Shown: one piece after another, positions 1 through 7,699 of the stretch | Numbering within the stretch: the stretch's first letter is position 1 | Layout of the letters: each line of letters begins with the position of its first letter | Source of the DNA: a virus | Length of the DNA: 39,042 nt | IMG/VR virus record: IMGVR_UViG_3300026184_000001 | Location: 1 to 39,042 of that record | Strand: one strand, 5' to 3' | Translations under genes and position numbers: made by a program | Notes under the pieces: model-generated | What the model was told of the DNA's origin: nothing | Database searches by the model: none | Seen by the model: only the letters and a program-made list of their open reading frames with translations

Positions 1-127
1 AGTTCTGTTCGGGGAACGCGGCCGGGCTCGCCGGGCCGCCGGCCGGAAGCCGGTCGACGACCCAGGCGAGGACCCGCGCGATCACGACGCCTCCAGGAGG
101 CGCATCGCCTCGTCGAGGCCCCGCTTC
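1..127. repeat. Direct terminal repeat, left copy (circular closure)
   Basis: These 127 bases are identical to the last 127 bases of the window. A repeat of exactly 127 is a common maximum k-mer length of short-read assemblers, so this most likely marks a circular or circularly permuted genome of 38,915 bp and is not a biological terminal repeat. It contains the 3' end of the 61-residue gene and the first 28 codons of the 118-residue gene whose full copy sits at the right end. Those two genes overlap by GTGA across the join, so the operon is continuous there. Confidence 0.97.
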
Positions 128-267
128 ACCCGCTTCCCGACATGGAAGCCGTTCGACAGGTGGCCGGAGCGGTCGGCGTAGTCGCGCAGATCGGAGAGAA
201 CCGTGTGGGCGTCCTCGATCGCGTCCTTGTGGACGAAGCCGAGGCGTCGCATTAGGGCTCGGAACAT
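82..267 (-). CDS. Small hypothetical protein (61 aa)
   Basis: I do not recognise a family. The product starts MFRALMRRLGF and is mostly helical and charged, with a basic stretch HVGKRVKRG near residues 42-50. I chose the ATG at 267 because an AAGGGAG ribosome binding site lies just upstream; a longer open frame exists but would run into the metallopeptidase gene. Its stop overlaps the GTG start of the next gene as GTGA across the circular junction, so the two should be co-translated. It closes the replication/nuclease operon. Confidence 0.7.
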   Translation of the reverse strand: MFRALMRRLGFVHKDAIEDAHTVLSDLRDYADRSGHLSNGFHVGKRVKRGLDEAMRLLEAS

Positions 268-278
268 GATGACTCCCT

Positions 279-905
279 TCAGGCCGGGGCGAACAGTTCC
301 AGTTGATTGATCGTCCGCGCGAGTTCCTCCTGGCGCGTGCCTTCCTCGATCCCCCAACGGCGGATGATCTCCACGAACTCCTCGACGTCATGCCGGCGCG
401 AGACGATCTTCGGGCTCCCGTCGGCCGTCGATTCCTCGACGAGATGCGAGAGTTCGTGGTCGACGAGCCGGATCCGGGCGGCGGCCCGCATCCCGACCCA
501 GGACGTCCAGTTGATGTCGACGAACCAGTCGACGCCGAACCTCTCCCGGTAGCGCCCCGACGCCTGTGTGACCTTCCCGTGTGTGACCTCGCCGGCCCGC
601 GTCAGGTTCTCCCGGTAGACGTAGACGATCGTCTCGTCCTCCAGGTGCGGATGAAACGCCTCGATCAGGAGGCGCGCGATCGCGGCAACGTCCGGCGCGG
701 TCGGGTAGCTGGCCGACTCCGGGAACTTCTCCGGCGGCGGCGTGCGGTTCAGGGCCTCGTCGAAGTCGTCGAGGCGGGACTGGAGGGGTTCCGGGAGGTC
801 CTCCTGGACGACCGAGACGGACGTCGGGCGCTCCGCGCGGTCGACGCCTTCCTCCAGGTCCTTCCTCGCCTCGTCGACGTGGTCAGCGATGCTCGTGATC
901 GTCAT
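279..905 (-). CDS. Putative phage metallopeptidase
   Basis: The product (208 aa) carries the zinc-protease motif HELSH at residues 150-154 within DHELSHL, followed by RHDVEEF at 171-177, which supplies a possible third ligand. This layout, with a hydrophobic FVDINW strand before the motif, matches the phage metallopeptidase family (Pfam PhageMetallopep). The substrate is unknown in this family. The N-terminal 70 residues are acidic and probably disordered or a separate helical region. The ATG at 905 is preceded by a strong AGGAGGG site. It sits between a nuclease and small unknown genes in the replication operon, so a role in DNA metabolism or host takeover is possible. Confidence 0.8.
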   Translation of the reverse strand: MTITSIADHVDEARKDLEEGVDRAERPTSVSVVQEDLPEPLQSRLDDFDEALNRTPPPEKFPESASYPTAPDVAAIARLLIEAFHPHLEDETIVYVYRENLTRAGEVTHGKVTQASGRYRERFGVDWFVDINWTSWVGMRAAARIRLVDHELSHLVEESTADGSPKIVSRRHDVEEFVEIIRRWGIEEGTRQEELARTINQLELFAPA

Positions 906-960
906 ACTGCCCTCCTGGGCGGTTGGTGAACTGTGGCCCCCGAGAGGGGTCGCGAGCAAG

Positions 961-1596
961 TCAGAACGGGGTTCGGCGGACGTGAGCCCACCCGTTGAAC
1001 GCGGTCAACTTCGCGAGGATGTCGATGAAGTCTTCCTCGGTCGTGAGGATCGCGTCCAGGGGCCGGTCGCCCCGCGCGACGACCCTGAACTGGACCGGGT
1101 AGATGTCGGACTCGGGCGACGCGAGGACCTCGCGGAGCGGGTCCTTCCAGCGCGGCCGGCGGCCCTCGACCTTCTTCCGGACCCAGGGCGGGGGGAAGGT
1201 CCAGACCCCGATCGTGATCAGCGCGTGTGTCAGCCGGCGCACGTCGCGCGGCCGGAGCGCGACGACGTCGACCGACTCGGGGTGAACGAACCGCTCCAGG
1301 CGAGCCCACCCGACCGGGATCGTATCGTCTCCCAGGTCCTCGACGCCCTCGATCGCCTGGAGAAGCGCGTCGCGCCAGGGCGTGCCGCCGGCGTAGTGCT
1401 TCGCCTCGATCCACAGGGGGAGAGGGAGCCGGTCGAGGTTCCCGTTCGTCAGCGCGACTTCCTCGGCGACGTCGCCGTCGTTCGCGGTCCGGTATTCCTC
1501 CAGGTTGCGCTTCCAGGAGCGGCCGGTCGCCGACCGCATCAGCTTCGCGACCCGGTTCATGTAGGTGATCCCCTTCGTCCTCGACTTCCGCCCCAT
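961..1596 (-). CDS. PD-(D/E)xK superfamily nuclease, Holliday-junction-resolvase-like
   Basis: The N-terminal part of this 211-residue protein has an ordered nuclease signature: a basic helix YMNRVAKLMR, RNLEEYRTANDGDV with Asp42, and LPLWIEAKHY giving the E64-x-K66 pair. This is the D...ExK core of small phage resolvase or endonuclease proteins. The C-terminal half (after about residue 95) has no motif I recognise. It likely acts on branched or replicating phage DNA beside the winged-helix genes. The start overlaps the upstream stop as TGATG, so translation is coupled. A role in resolving junctions produced by the RecT/YqaJ pathway is inferred from context. Confidence 0.72.
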   Translation of the reverse strand: MGRKSRTKGITYMNRVAKLMRSATGRSWKRNLEEYRTANDGDVAEEVALTNGNLDRLPLPLWIEAKHYAGGTPWRDALLQAIEGVEDLGDDTIPVGWARLERFVHPESVDVVALRPRDVRRLTHALITIGVWTFPPPWVRKKVEGRRPRWKDPLREVLASPESDIYPVQFRVVARGDRPLDAILTTEEDFIDILAKLTAFNGWAHVRRTPF

Positions 1597-1979
1597 CAGT
1601 CAAGCTCCCCCAGGCGGCGACGCGAGGCCATGTCGGCCGCCACGAAGCGCCCCTTCCGCGTGAGTCTCCATACGATCGCCGGGTTCCCGAACTTCGTGTC
1701 CCGTCGGCCCCCGGAGTCCTCGACGAGGCCCTTCGCGACGAGTTCGGTCCGCCGGGTGCGAAAGCCCGACGGGCTGATCTTCACGCGAAGCGCGACGGAG
1801 GCCTCCAGGAGCACCTCATCGGTCGCCGGGGCGGCCTCGTGCATCACGCACAGGACACGCTTCTGTCCCCGCGACAGGTCCTCCTGTTTCAGCCGGCCAG
1901 CGGCCTCGTGGCTCGTCTCGGGATCGGTCCTTCGCGCGTGGGCCGATCCGCCGAACAGGTTGATCTGATCGTGTCCCAT
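1596..1979 (-). CDS. Winged-helix DNA-binding protein
   Basis: This 127-residue protein begins with the DPETSHEAA segment frequent in phage winged-helix proteins and continues with a helix, a turn and a wing: RGQKRVLCVMHEA, then RTRRTELVAKGLVEDSG and a strand ending IVWRLT. The fold resembles MarR-like or DnaD-like wing domains and should bind DNA. No effector domain is present, so it may be a regulator or a replication accessory protein. Both ends overlap neighbours as TGATG, showing tight coupling inside the replication operon. Confidence 0.72.
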   Translation of the reverse strand: MGHDQINLFGGSAHARRTDPETSHEAAGRLKQEDLSRGQKRVLCVMHEAAPATDEVLLEASVALRVKISPSGFRTRRTELVAKGLVEDSGGRRDTKFGNPAIVWRLTRKGRFVAADMASRRRLGELD

Positions 1980-2437
1980 CAGTCCGCCCCCGGCGGGAGC
2001 GCGAGCCGGACGCCTTCGCCAGGGAGCGCGCCCCGCGCCGCCTGACCGATCTTCTGGCCGACGGTCGCTCCGTCCTGGAGCATCACCGACCCGGCGAACA
2101 CTTCCTCGACCGTGAACAGGCCGGACTCGACGATCTCCAGTTGAAGCTCGACGAAGTGCTGAAGCTGTCGCCACGCGACGGCCTCGGGGTCGGCCGCCTT
2201 CGACCGCCCGAGAATCCCTTCCTCGTCCATCCGGCGGCGGACGCCGTCCACCTTCGGCGCGAGCGAGAACGGGATCCGCCCGTGCTCGGACTCCAGGACG
2301 AACTCGACCGACACGGGACTCCCGCCCGAGTAGTTCACCCGGCGATGAAGTGCGCCGTACCGATCCAGGAGCCGGCCGACGCCGTCGGCGCACTCCCGGA
2401 CGTCCTTCGACGTCGTCCAATACTTCGGCCGTGGCAT
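1979..2437 (-). CDS. Conserved-type phage hypothetical protein (152 aa)
   Basis: No domain of known function is visible. The region AWRQLQHFVELQLEIVESG (residues about 88-106) followed by FTVEEVFAGSVMLQDGATV resembles a recurring hypothetical phage protein that I recall near resolvase genes in several siphoviruses; this is from memory and not verified. The first half is a mixed alpha/beta region with YWTTSKDVRECADGV. GGGAGG lies ahead of the ATG. The position between the helicase-loader-like gene and the winged-helix gene suggests a replication accessory role, which is inference. Confidence 0.72.
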   Translation of the reverse strand: MPRPKYWTTSKDVRECADGVGRLLDRYGALHRRVNYSGGSPVSVEFVLESEHGRIPFSLAPKVDGVRRRMDEEGILGRSKAADPEAVAWRQLQHFVELQLEIVESGLFTVEEVFAGSVMLQDGATVGQKIGQAARGALPGEGVRLALPPGAD

Positions 2438-2439
2438 GA

Positions 2440-2955
2440 TCAGGCCTCCCTTCCTGGGGCGAGCGCGTGGACCTCGTCGCCGGCGAGCGCGCGGCGATCG
2501 TCGGGCTCCCGGAACTCGGTGTAGGCGTCGAGGAACTCCCGGCGGGTGAACGCGAGGTCGCGCGGCTTCAGGCCGGTCAGGGTATGGATCCCCCCGACGC
2601 TCGCCAGGGCCGCACGCGCGGCGGCGTTGAACGTCTCGTAGGCCTCCGACCCGTAGAAGGTCTGATGGTCCGTCGCGCCCTCGACGATCTCCCCCCAGGC
2701 GACGAGCGCCTCGCGGCGGGCGTTCCCCGACCCCTCGACCGCGAACACGAAGTCGACCGGGCGGGGGAAGGTGTAGGGCTGATCGGAGCGCCACGGGTAG
2801 GCGTCCAGGATCCGGGACACGGCCCGGCGGAACTCGTCCTCGTCTAGGCGGGCCTCGATCCGCCGCCGGTAGAAGTCACGGAACGCGGCCGAGTGCTCGC
2901 GGCCGAATCGTTCCTCCAGGAGCGTCCAGGCGGACGCCCAGGTTCGGTCCTCCAT
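2440..2955 (-). CDS. Hypothetical protein, possible helicase-loader-like
   Basis: The protein (171 aa) opens with TWASAWTLLEERFG and RRAVSRILDAYPW followed by FPRPVDFV. The order of a Trp helix, a Tyr-rich helix and a final FP.P.D segment is reminiscent of the helicase loader/inhibitor G39P family, which usually sits next to a winged-helix replication initiator, as here. The similarity is weak and the protein is longer than G39P (about 125 aa). The C-terminal 100 residues show no known motif. AGGGAGG precedes the ATG. Confidence 0.65.
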   Translation of the reverse strand: MEDRTWASAWTLLEERFGREHSAAFRDFYRRRIEARLDEDEFRRAVSRILDAYPWRSDQPYTFPRPVDFVFAVEGSGNARREALVAWGEIVEGATDHQTFYGSEAYETFNAAARAALASVGGIHTLTGLKPRDLAFTRREFLDAYTEFREPDDRRALAGDEVHALAPGREA

Positions 2956-2971
2956 CGTTCCTCCCTTCGGT

Positions 2972-3808
2972 TCAGGAACCGTTCTTCAGGATCTCCGCGA
3001 CACGGCTCGCCCTCTCGGCGTCCTTCTTCGACAGGCCGAGGGACTCGCGGCGACCGTCGCGGTAGAACCGCCGGACGGTATCGTCGTCGCGGAACAGGTA
3101 GCGGCCGGGGTCGAGGTAGCGGTCGCGCTCCTGCCAGTCGTCGGCGTAGAAGCCCTGGGCGGCCACTCCCAGGTACACGATCGCGTCGGTCGGACTCGCT
3201 CCGGCCCGGAGTAGCTCGCGAGCCCTAGCGCGGATCTTCGACAGGCGGGAGTCGGTCGGTTGCAGGTCGGGGCCTGGGCGGTTGCCGACCCGTTCCTTCC
3301 AGGCGGCCAACGTGTGCTCCCAGACCTCCGAGACGACGTCCTCCAGGGGATTCGACCCGTTCCCCTCGGAAGACCCCAGGAGTTCCCCCTGGAACTCCGA
3401 CGTTTCTTCTCTTACTCCATCTCTATACTCACTCTCTTTACTCTGGGCGACGCTCGTGTCACCCCCCACCCGACGCTCCTGTCGCCCCCCACCCGACACT
3501 TCCGTCGCGTGGGGTGGACGGAAGAAGACCCGCCGCTCAGTCCCCCAGGCGTGCCGCTCGTACTCGACGCGCACGAGTCCGGCGTCCTGGAGGGCGGCGA
3601 GGCGACGTTGGACGGCCCGTTCAGACACGCCCAGGTCGTCGGAGAGGTAGGCGTTCGACGCGAAGGCGAAGCCTCGATCGGTCGAGAGGCCGTGGAGCCG
3701 GCCGGCGAGAACCTTCGCGGAGTCGGCGAGTGTCGGGTGACGGAGGATGTAGGGCGGGATCCATGCCCCGCCGACATGACGGGGATCTGGCGGGCTGTCG
3801 GATGTCAC
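2972..3808 (-). CDS. Winged-helix replication initiation protein
   Basis: The N-terminal 95 residues of this 278-residue protein form a typical winged-helix: AKVLAGRLHGLS, then FASNAYLSDDLGVSERAVQ and RRLAALQDAGLVRVEYE. This is the helix-turn-helix type found at the N terminus of phage replication initiators (O-like or replisome organiser proteins). Residues about 100-150 are a low-complexity linker. A C-terminal domain follows with W-rich and aromatic motifs (FYADDW, YLDPGRYLF). It probably binds the origin and recruits the host or loader helicase. It starts with GTG behind GAGGGG. It is the first gene after a 125-bp gap with two stem-loops, so it may begin its own transcript. Confidence 0.75.
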   Translation of the reverse strand: MTSDSPPDPRHVGGAWIPPYILRHPTLADSAKVLAGRLHGLSTDRGFAFASNAYLSDDLGVSERAVQRRLAALQDAGLVRVEYERHAWGTERRVFFRPPHATEVSGGGRQERRVGGDTSVAQSKESEYRDGVREETSEFQGELLGSSEGNGSNPLEDVVSEVWEHTLAAWKERVGNRPGPDLQPTDSRLSKIRARARELLRAGASPTDAIVYLGVAAQGFYADDWQERDRYLDPGRYLFRDDDTVRRFYRDGRRESLGLSKKDAERASRVAEILKNGS

Positions 3809-3866
3809 GACGTTCGTCCCCTCTCGTGTAGGAGTCGAAGTCCGGGCGGCGACACGAGCGCGCTTC

Positions 3867-3908
3867 CCCAGGCTCGCGGCCTGGGCGTATCCCGCGACGT
3901 CTCGCGGG
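3867..3908 (-). promoter_or_regulatory. Two tandem stem-loops upstream of the replication gene
   Basis: The gap between the sulfotransferase and the replication initiator holds two perfect hairpins: CCCAGGC-TCGCG-GCCTGGG (3867-3885) and CCCGCGA-CGTC-TCGCGGG (3891-3908). No U-tract follows either in the transcript, so they are not classic terminators. They could be a leader structure, an RNA processing site or a weak terminator. The first hairpin shares the 14-mer GCCTGGGGAAGCGC with the hairpin after the capsid gene. Confidence 0.6.
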
Positions 3909-3933
3909 ACCCGGACAGGGTTCCGAGTCTACC

Positions 3934-4839
3934 TTAGAGGTCCTCCGGGGCGCAATACCCGAGGGCCTGTGCCGTGGGCTCCAGGCGTTGCCATAGGGCC
4001 TTCACGCGGGAGGGCGGGAGGTCCTCCCTCCAGCGCCCGACGTGCGCGTCCCCGACGACGTTGACCATCGACTCCGACCACGCGATGTCGAGCCGGATGC
4101 ATAGGTCCTTCGTCACGAACTCCGGGTCGTCGACGAGCTTCTCCAGGTGGACGGTCGGGTTCGACTCGTCGAAGTGAGTCAGGACCCGGATCTCGTATTC
4201 ACGGAGGTTCTCGGCCAGGGCGTTCCAGTCGTTCGGCCACCACTTCGGCGCGATCGAGCCCTGGGAGGCGATCACGTCGAGAGGGTGCCGGGCCGCGAAC
4301 ACGAAGGTCGCATCCGGGAACAGTTCGCGGAGCGTCGACACACGAAGGCAGTTCTCGGGCGTGTCCTCGACCCAGGCCCGCACGCGGCGGCCGTAGACGA
4401 AGAAGTCCTCGACGAACTTCGCGAGGCGCTTCCGGATCTCCGGGTAGTCGTTCACGCTCCTGTATCTGGGAGCGATCGGGACCCATCTCGCCGTCGCGCT
4501 CCGGCGGTAGGGGTGATCGAAGGTCCACCCGACCTCGCGGCCCGTCAGGATCGACCGGACGTGGTCGAGGGACTCGTTGATCGCGGCCGACGGCCGGATG
4601 TCCGTCAGCGCGTCCCATCGGTGTTGAAGAAGCGCCAGGAAGCGGTCCCAGGCGATCGTCGCGCGGTAGGGCGTCCAGGCCTTCGGCCGGATCGCCTCCC
4701 ACAGGTCCAGGACCCCGTCCGGCTCGGTCAGGATCCGGAGTTCGTGGGGGAGGACCGCCACGTCGGGCGACTCCCCCACGATCCGCCGGAGGACGGACGT
4801 ACCGGAGCGGCCGAAGCCGCCGATGAAGATCGGTCGCAT
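3934..4839 (-). CDS. PAPS-dependent sulfotransferase
   Basis: The 301-residue product has the two nucleotide-binding elements of sulfotransferases. The 5'-phosphosulfate loop is IFIGGFGRSGTSVLRR at residues 4-19. The 3'-phosphate site is FAARHPLDVIAS at 181-192, with Arg184, Asp188 and Ser192. A late HLEKLVDDPE element (231-240) matches the usual region near the end of the family, and the length is typical. Where many members have EKTP, this one has EDTP (158-161). It should transfer sulfate from PAPS to a hydroxyl or amine; the acceptor cannot be read from the sequence. It has no signal peptide, so it is cytoplasmic. It is coupled to recT by TGATG. A host glycan, lipid, small molecule or nucleic-acid derivative are all possible substrates. 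Confidence 0.88.
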   Translation of the reverse strand: MRPIFIGGFGRSGTSVLRRIVGESPDVAVLPHELRILTEPDGVLDLWEAIRPKAWTPYRATIAWDRFLALLQHRWDALTDIRPSAAINESLDHVRSILTGREVGWTFDHPYRRSATARWVPIAPRYRSVNDYPEIRKRLAKFVEDFFVYGRRVRAWVEDTPENCLRVSTLRELFPDATFVFAARHPLDVIASQGSIAPKWWPNDWNALAENLREYEIRVLTHFDESNPTVHLEKLVDDPEFVTKDLCIRLDIAWSESMVNVVGDAHVGRWREDLPPSRVKALWQRLEPTAQALGYCAPEDL

Positions 4840-6008
4840 CAGTCCCCCCCGTTGACGGGCTCCAGGCTCGCGATCAGGACGGTCAGTTCGCCCCTCGTGA
4901 ACTCGACGTAGGCCTTCGGCTCGTCGAGGTCGAGGATCTCCTGGGCCTTCTCCCCTAGGTCCGCCCACGACCACCCGAGGTCTTCACGGAGCGCGTCCAG
5001 GCGCTCGCGAAGCTCGTCGGTCGACTCGTCCTCGTCCTCCGAGAGGCGGGCGGCTTCCTCCTGGCACTTCGCCTCGGTCCACAGGTCCTCGGGGGAGTTC
5101 ACGAGGCCCCCGCCGGCCTTCCGCATCAGGTAGCGGCCCGCGCCCCTGTGGGCGATCTCCCAGTCGTCGCCGAGCGCCTTCCAGGGGAGGTCGTCGAGGT
5201 CGTCGTCGGGGTCGGGCTCGACCTCCGACTCGGCCTCGGCGAGGCGGCGTTCCAGGGCGCGGCCCTGGGCGTCCGCGTTCGCCTCCAGCGTTTCCTCGGC
5301 GAGCGTTCTCGTCCGTGCCCTGGCGCGCGTCTCGCCGACGACCGTCCCGAAGCCCTGGGCGTGGTCGAAGTCGATCGCGGCCTGGGCTTCCGGCGCGAGG
5401 TCGAGGTACTTCCCGAGCCGCTTCACGACGGTCTTCCGCCGCATCTCGTCCGGGTAGTTCTGCCACGCCGGCGACGGCTTCTTCTTCTCGGCCTGTGCCT
5501 GAATCCGGTCGAGTTCGTCGCGGTCGATCACGTCGAAGACCGTCTCTCCGTTGTCGAGCCACGCGATCGCGTAGGCGTAGGTCGTCTCGCCCCGTCCGTC
5601 GGTCGCCGCCGGCTTGTGATCGAGGTACGGGGTCAGCCCGTACCCGTAGTCGAAGTCGTCCCCGTCCTTCACGACGCGGGCCTCGACCTTCCGGGCGTTC
5701 CCGTGCCGCATCATGAGGCGGGCGATCCCCTGCCACATCTCTTGAAACTCGGCCGTATTACCGTAAGGGATGATCGCGGCCTCGGTCCCGTCCGGCATAA
5801 GCCCGGTCCGGGCCGAGTCCAGGAGGGCGAGGTACAGGGACTCGGTCGAGCATCGCATCAGCTTCTCGTCGTGAACGATCGCGGTCAGCGCGACCCGGAC
5901 GAACCTCTCCGGGTCGATCCTGTGCGGGAGCGCCTTCGCGAACTCCTGGACCTTGCCCTCCAGGGTCCGGGTCAGTTCTCCCCTCCGTGCGGTCAGCGCG
6001 TTCGACAT
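4839..6008 (-). CDS. recT: RecT family single-strand annealing protein
   Basis: The 389-residue protein shows RecT hallmarks: STESLYLALLDSARTGL with PDGTEAAIIPYG at about residues 54-83, EMWQGIARLMMRHG at 90-103, and MRRKTVVKRLGKYL near 190-205. RecT binds single-stranded DNA and anneals it to homologous strands, working with a 5'-3' exonuclease, here the YqaJ gene just upstream. After about residue 230 comes an acidic linker (EPDPDDDLDDL) and a C-terminal extension not needed in classical RecT, perhaps for recruiting partners such as SSB. It overlaps both neighbours as TGATG. Confidence 0.93.
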   Translation of the reverse strand: MSNALTARRGELTRTLEGKVQEFAKALPHRIDPERFVRVALTAIVHDEKLMRCSTESLYLALLDSARTGLMPDGTEAAIIPYGNTAEFQEMWQGIARLMMRHGNARKVEARVVKDGDDFDYGYGLTPYLDHKPAATDGRGETTYAYAIAWLDNGETVFDVIDRDELDRIQAQAEKKKPSPAWQNYPDEMRRKTVVKRLGKYLDLAPEAQAAIDFDHAQGFGTVVGETRARARTRTLAEETLEANADAQGRALERRLAEAESEVEPDPDDDLDDLPWKALGDDWEIAHRGAGRYLMRKAGGGLVNSPEDLWTEAKCQEEAARLSEDEDESTDELRERLDALREDLGWSWADLGEKAQEILDLDEPKAYVEFTRGELTVLIASLEPVNGGD

Positions 6009-6145
6009 CAGTCGTCCTCCGTCTCGTGTTGACAGGTGGGACAGATCAGGCCGTCCCCTTCTTCGCTCCAGTAGTCACGCCCGCACTCCCGGCACTCGTC
6101 GGGCTCCGTCCAGGGCGGGTCGTACTCGTGCGGGATGTTCGGCAT
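6008..6145 (-). CDS. Tiny zinc-ribbon protein (45 aa)
   Basis: This 45-residue product has four cysteines as C18-x2-C21 and C35-x2-C38 with a short WSEEGDGLI hairpin between them, the spacing of a zinc ribbon. It is coupled on both sides by TGATG overlaps, lying exactly between the exonuclease and RecT. That position suggests a small partner of the recombination pair, for example a nucleic-acid or protein-interaction module. No function is known to me. Confidence 0.75.
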   Translation of the reverse strand: MPNIPHEYDPPWTEPDECRECGRDYWSEEGDGLICPTCQHETEDD

Positions 6146-7260
6146 CAGTCGCCCTTCGGGTAGGCCCGGACGTAGGCCGACGGCGCGGACGTCGTGCACA
6201 GGGCCTCGACGTCGAGTGCCAGTTCGCCGGCCAGCGCCTCCACGTCGGAGGGCGAGGCCGGCAGTTCTCCGGCGTGCCCCATCTCGGTCAACCATCGCAC
6301 GAAGGCGTCCCGGTCGATCGGCGCGGCCTCCACGACGCGGGTCTTCGACAGGTAGGACCGGCCCTTCGTCTCGACCCACCTGTACGTCCCGAGGCCGGGG
6401 ACGCGGATCCCCACCTTCCCGATCTCCCGGAGGAACTCGCCCATCTCGTCGCGACGGAGGTCGTACAGTTCCTTCCCCCGCTTCTTCAGGTCGACCGCCT
6501 CGTTCACCTTCTCGGCGAGCGCGCGGGCCTTCGGCGAGTCGAGGTCGATCACGTCGCCGCTCGGGAGGTTCAGGGGCGGGGCGAAGTCCCTCTCCGAAGC
6601 CCAGGCGTCCGGGTCGGGCGGGATGCGCCTCTCGACGTGCTCCGTCCAGAACGTCTCGGCCTTCGCCAGGAGCCACGCCCCCAGGGACTCGTTCGCCAGG
6701 ACGTCGACCGCATGGAGCGGCCCGCTCGACGCCTCCAGCGAGTAGAGGGCGAGGGACCCCCAGGAGTGCCGCCGGACCGCGAGTTCGGTCTGGATCTGAA
6801 TGATGTTTTCCTCGTCCAGACCGCCCTCGACGATCCGGTCGAACTTCGACCCGCGCGGAGCCTTCGCCTCCAGCGTTCCGGGGCCGTCGTGCTCGTGCTC
6901 GTCGTCGGCGAACTGGGTCCCGTCCGTGTGGATCCGGACGTGTGGGAACTCCGGGTGCGTGAAGGCCCGGTTCCGCTCGTGCCGCCCCTGGCGTCCGGTC
7001 CTCCGGAAGAACTCCCGCGCCGCCAGCGGCTCCAGGACGTTCCCCCGGACGAGGTCGATCGGGGTCGCGCCGGCCAACATCTCGTCGCGGATCGCGTCCG
7101 CGTCGATCGGCCGAGTCTTCTCGTGGTAGACGGTCAGGGCGTCGCCCCAGTCGACCGTCCCCAGGATCCGGGGGAGGTCGGACGCGCCGATCCCCTCCTG
7201 GCGGTCACGGAGGAACTCGATCCTCCGGTCGATCTTCCGTTCCATCGCTTCGCTTGCCAC
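6145..7260 (-). CDS. YqaJ-family viral exonuclease (lambda exonuclease fold)
   Basis: Residues 24-34 (IGASDLPRILG) are the signature start of YqaJ recombinases. The nuclease core follows: RGNVLEPLAAREF (72-84), Asp113 in HTDGTQF, E131-x-K133 in LEAKAP, and the Gln-rich helix IIQIQTEL (153-160). This is the PD-(D/E)xK 5'-3' exonuclease that resects double-strand ends and hands ssDNA to RecT. The start is a GTG with an AAGGGGG site; an ATG five codons later has no good site. The C-terminal 140 residues are a helical extension. It forms one operon with the zinc ribbon and recT. Confidence 0.92.
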   Translation of the reverse strand: MASEAMERKIDRRIEFLRDRQEGIGASDLPRILGTVDWGDALTVYHEKTRPIDADAIRDEMLAGATPIDLVRGNVLEPLAAREFFRRTGRQGRHERNRAFTHPEFPHVRIHTDGTQFADDEHEHDGPGTLEAKAPRGSKFDRIVEGGLDEENIIQIQTELAVRRHSWGSLALYSLEASSGPLHAVDVLANESLGAWLLAKAETFWTEHVERRIPPDPDAWASERDFAPPLNLPSGDVIDLDSPKARALAEKVNEAVDLKKRGKELYDLRRDEMGEFLREIGKVGIRVPGLGTYRWVETKGRSYLSKTRVVEAAPIDRDAFVRWLTEMGHAGELPASPSDVEALAGELALDVEALCTTSAPSAYVRAYPKGD

Positions 7261-7330
7261 GGTTCCCCCTTCGGTGATAGGATCTTCGTCGAGGCCCGAC
7301 GGTTCGGCACCGGCGGTTCCTCCCTTCTGG

Positions 7331-7361
7331 CCGCCCGGCGCGCTTCGGCGTTGCCGGGCGG
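7331..7361 (-). promoter_or_regulatory. Stem-loop between membrane gene and exonuclease
   Basis: A perfect 9-bp inverted repeat, CCGCCCGGC and GCCGGGCGG with a 13-base loop, fills the 109-bp gap upstream of the exonuclease. No U-tract follows on the minus strand. It may be an RNA processing site, a weak terminator or a leader structure. The loop contains GAAGCGC in the transcript, a heptamer that recurs in other intergenic hairpins of this genome. Confidence 0.6.
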
Positions 7362-7369
7362 TTCAACGT

Positions 7370-7699
7370 TCAGTCGATCCCGCACGCCTCCAGGAGCGCG
7401 ATGTCCTCGCGCACGTTCGGCCCCGACGTGTCCGGGACCCAGGAGCGCGCGCACTCGACCTTCGCCTTCCAGGCGTCGGCCTGTTCGATCGCTCCCTCGT
7501 ACGCTTCCTCCTGGACGTACTGCGGTCCGGCCGGGGCCGGCACGGTCACGGGCGCGACGTAGACCGTCTCGGGGACGGTCCCCGCCGCCTGGGCCGCGTC
7601 CTTCGCTCCGTGTGTCCACCCGGTCGCGAAGCCGAACACGCCGGCGAGGATCGCCACGGGTAGGAGCCCTCCGAACAGGATGATCTTCACGAGCTTCAT
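7370..7699 (-). CDS. Small single-pass membrane protein (109 aa)
   Basis: The N terminus (MKLVKIILFGGLLPVAILAG and on to residue 25) is one hydrophobic helix with positive charge before it, giving a membrane anchor or uncleaved signal. A Pro/Val/Ala-rich stretch follows and then a charged domain with two cysteines (near residues 82 and 107) that could form a disulfide in the periplasm. I know no family. The start overlaps the ribbon-helix-helix stop as ATGA. It could be a host-envelope-targeting early protein; that is inference. Confidence 0.68.
   Translation of the reverse strand: MKLVKIILFGGLLPVAILAGVFGFATGWTHGAKDAAQAAGTVPETVYVAPVTVPAPAGPQYVQEEAYEGAIEQADAWKAKVECARSWVPDTSGPNVREDIALLEACGID

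Noticed and set aside
601-640. CGTAGACG matches inside the metallopeptidase gene
   Set aside because: They encode the VYVYRE stretch and are explained by codons; only intergenic copies were kept as boxes.
742-1968. Long open frame on the plus strand
   Set aside because: It is a shadow of the minus-strand nuclease and neighbouring genes: Arg/Pro/Asp-rich translation and no ribosome binding site. The minus strand has overlap starts and recognisable motifs.
5953-7683. 576-codon plus-strand frame opposite recT and the exonuclease
   Set aside because: The opposite strand encodes clear RecT and YqaJ proteins; the plus translation has low-complexity composition. Long antisense frames are expected in GC-rich DNA.
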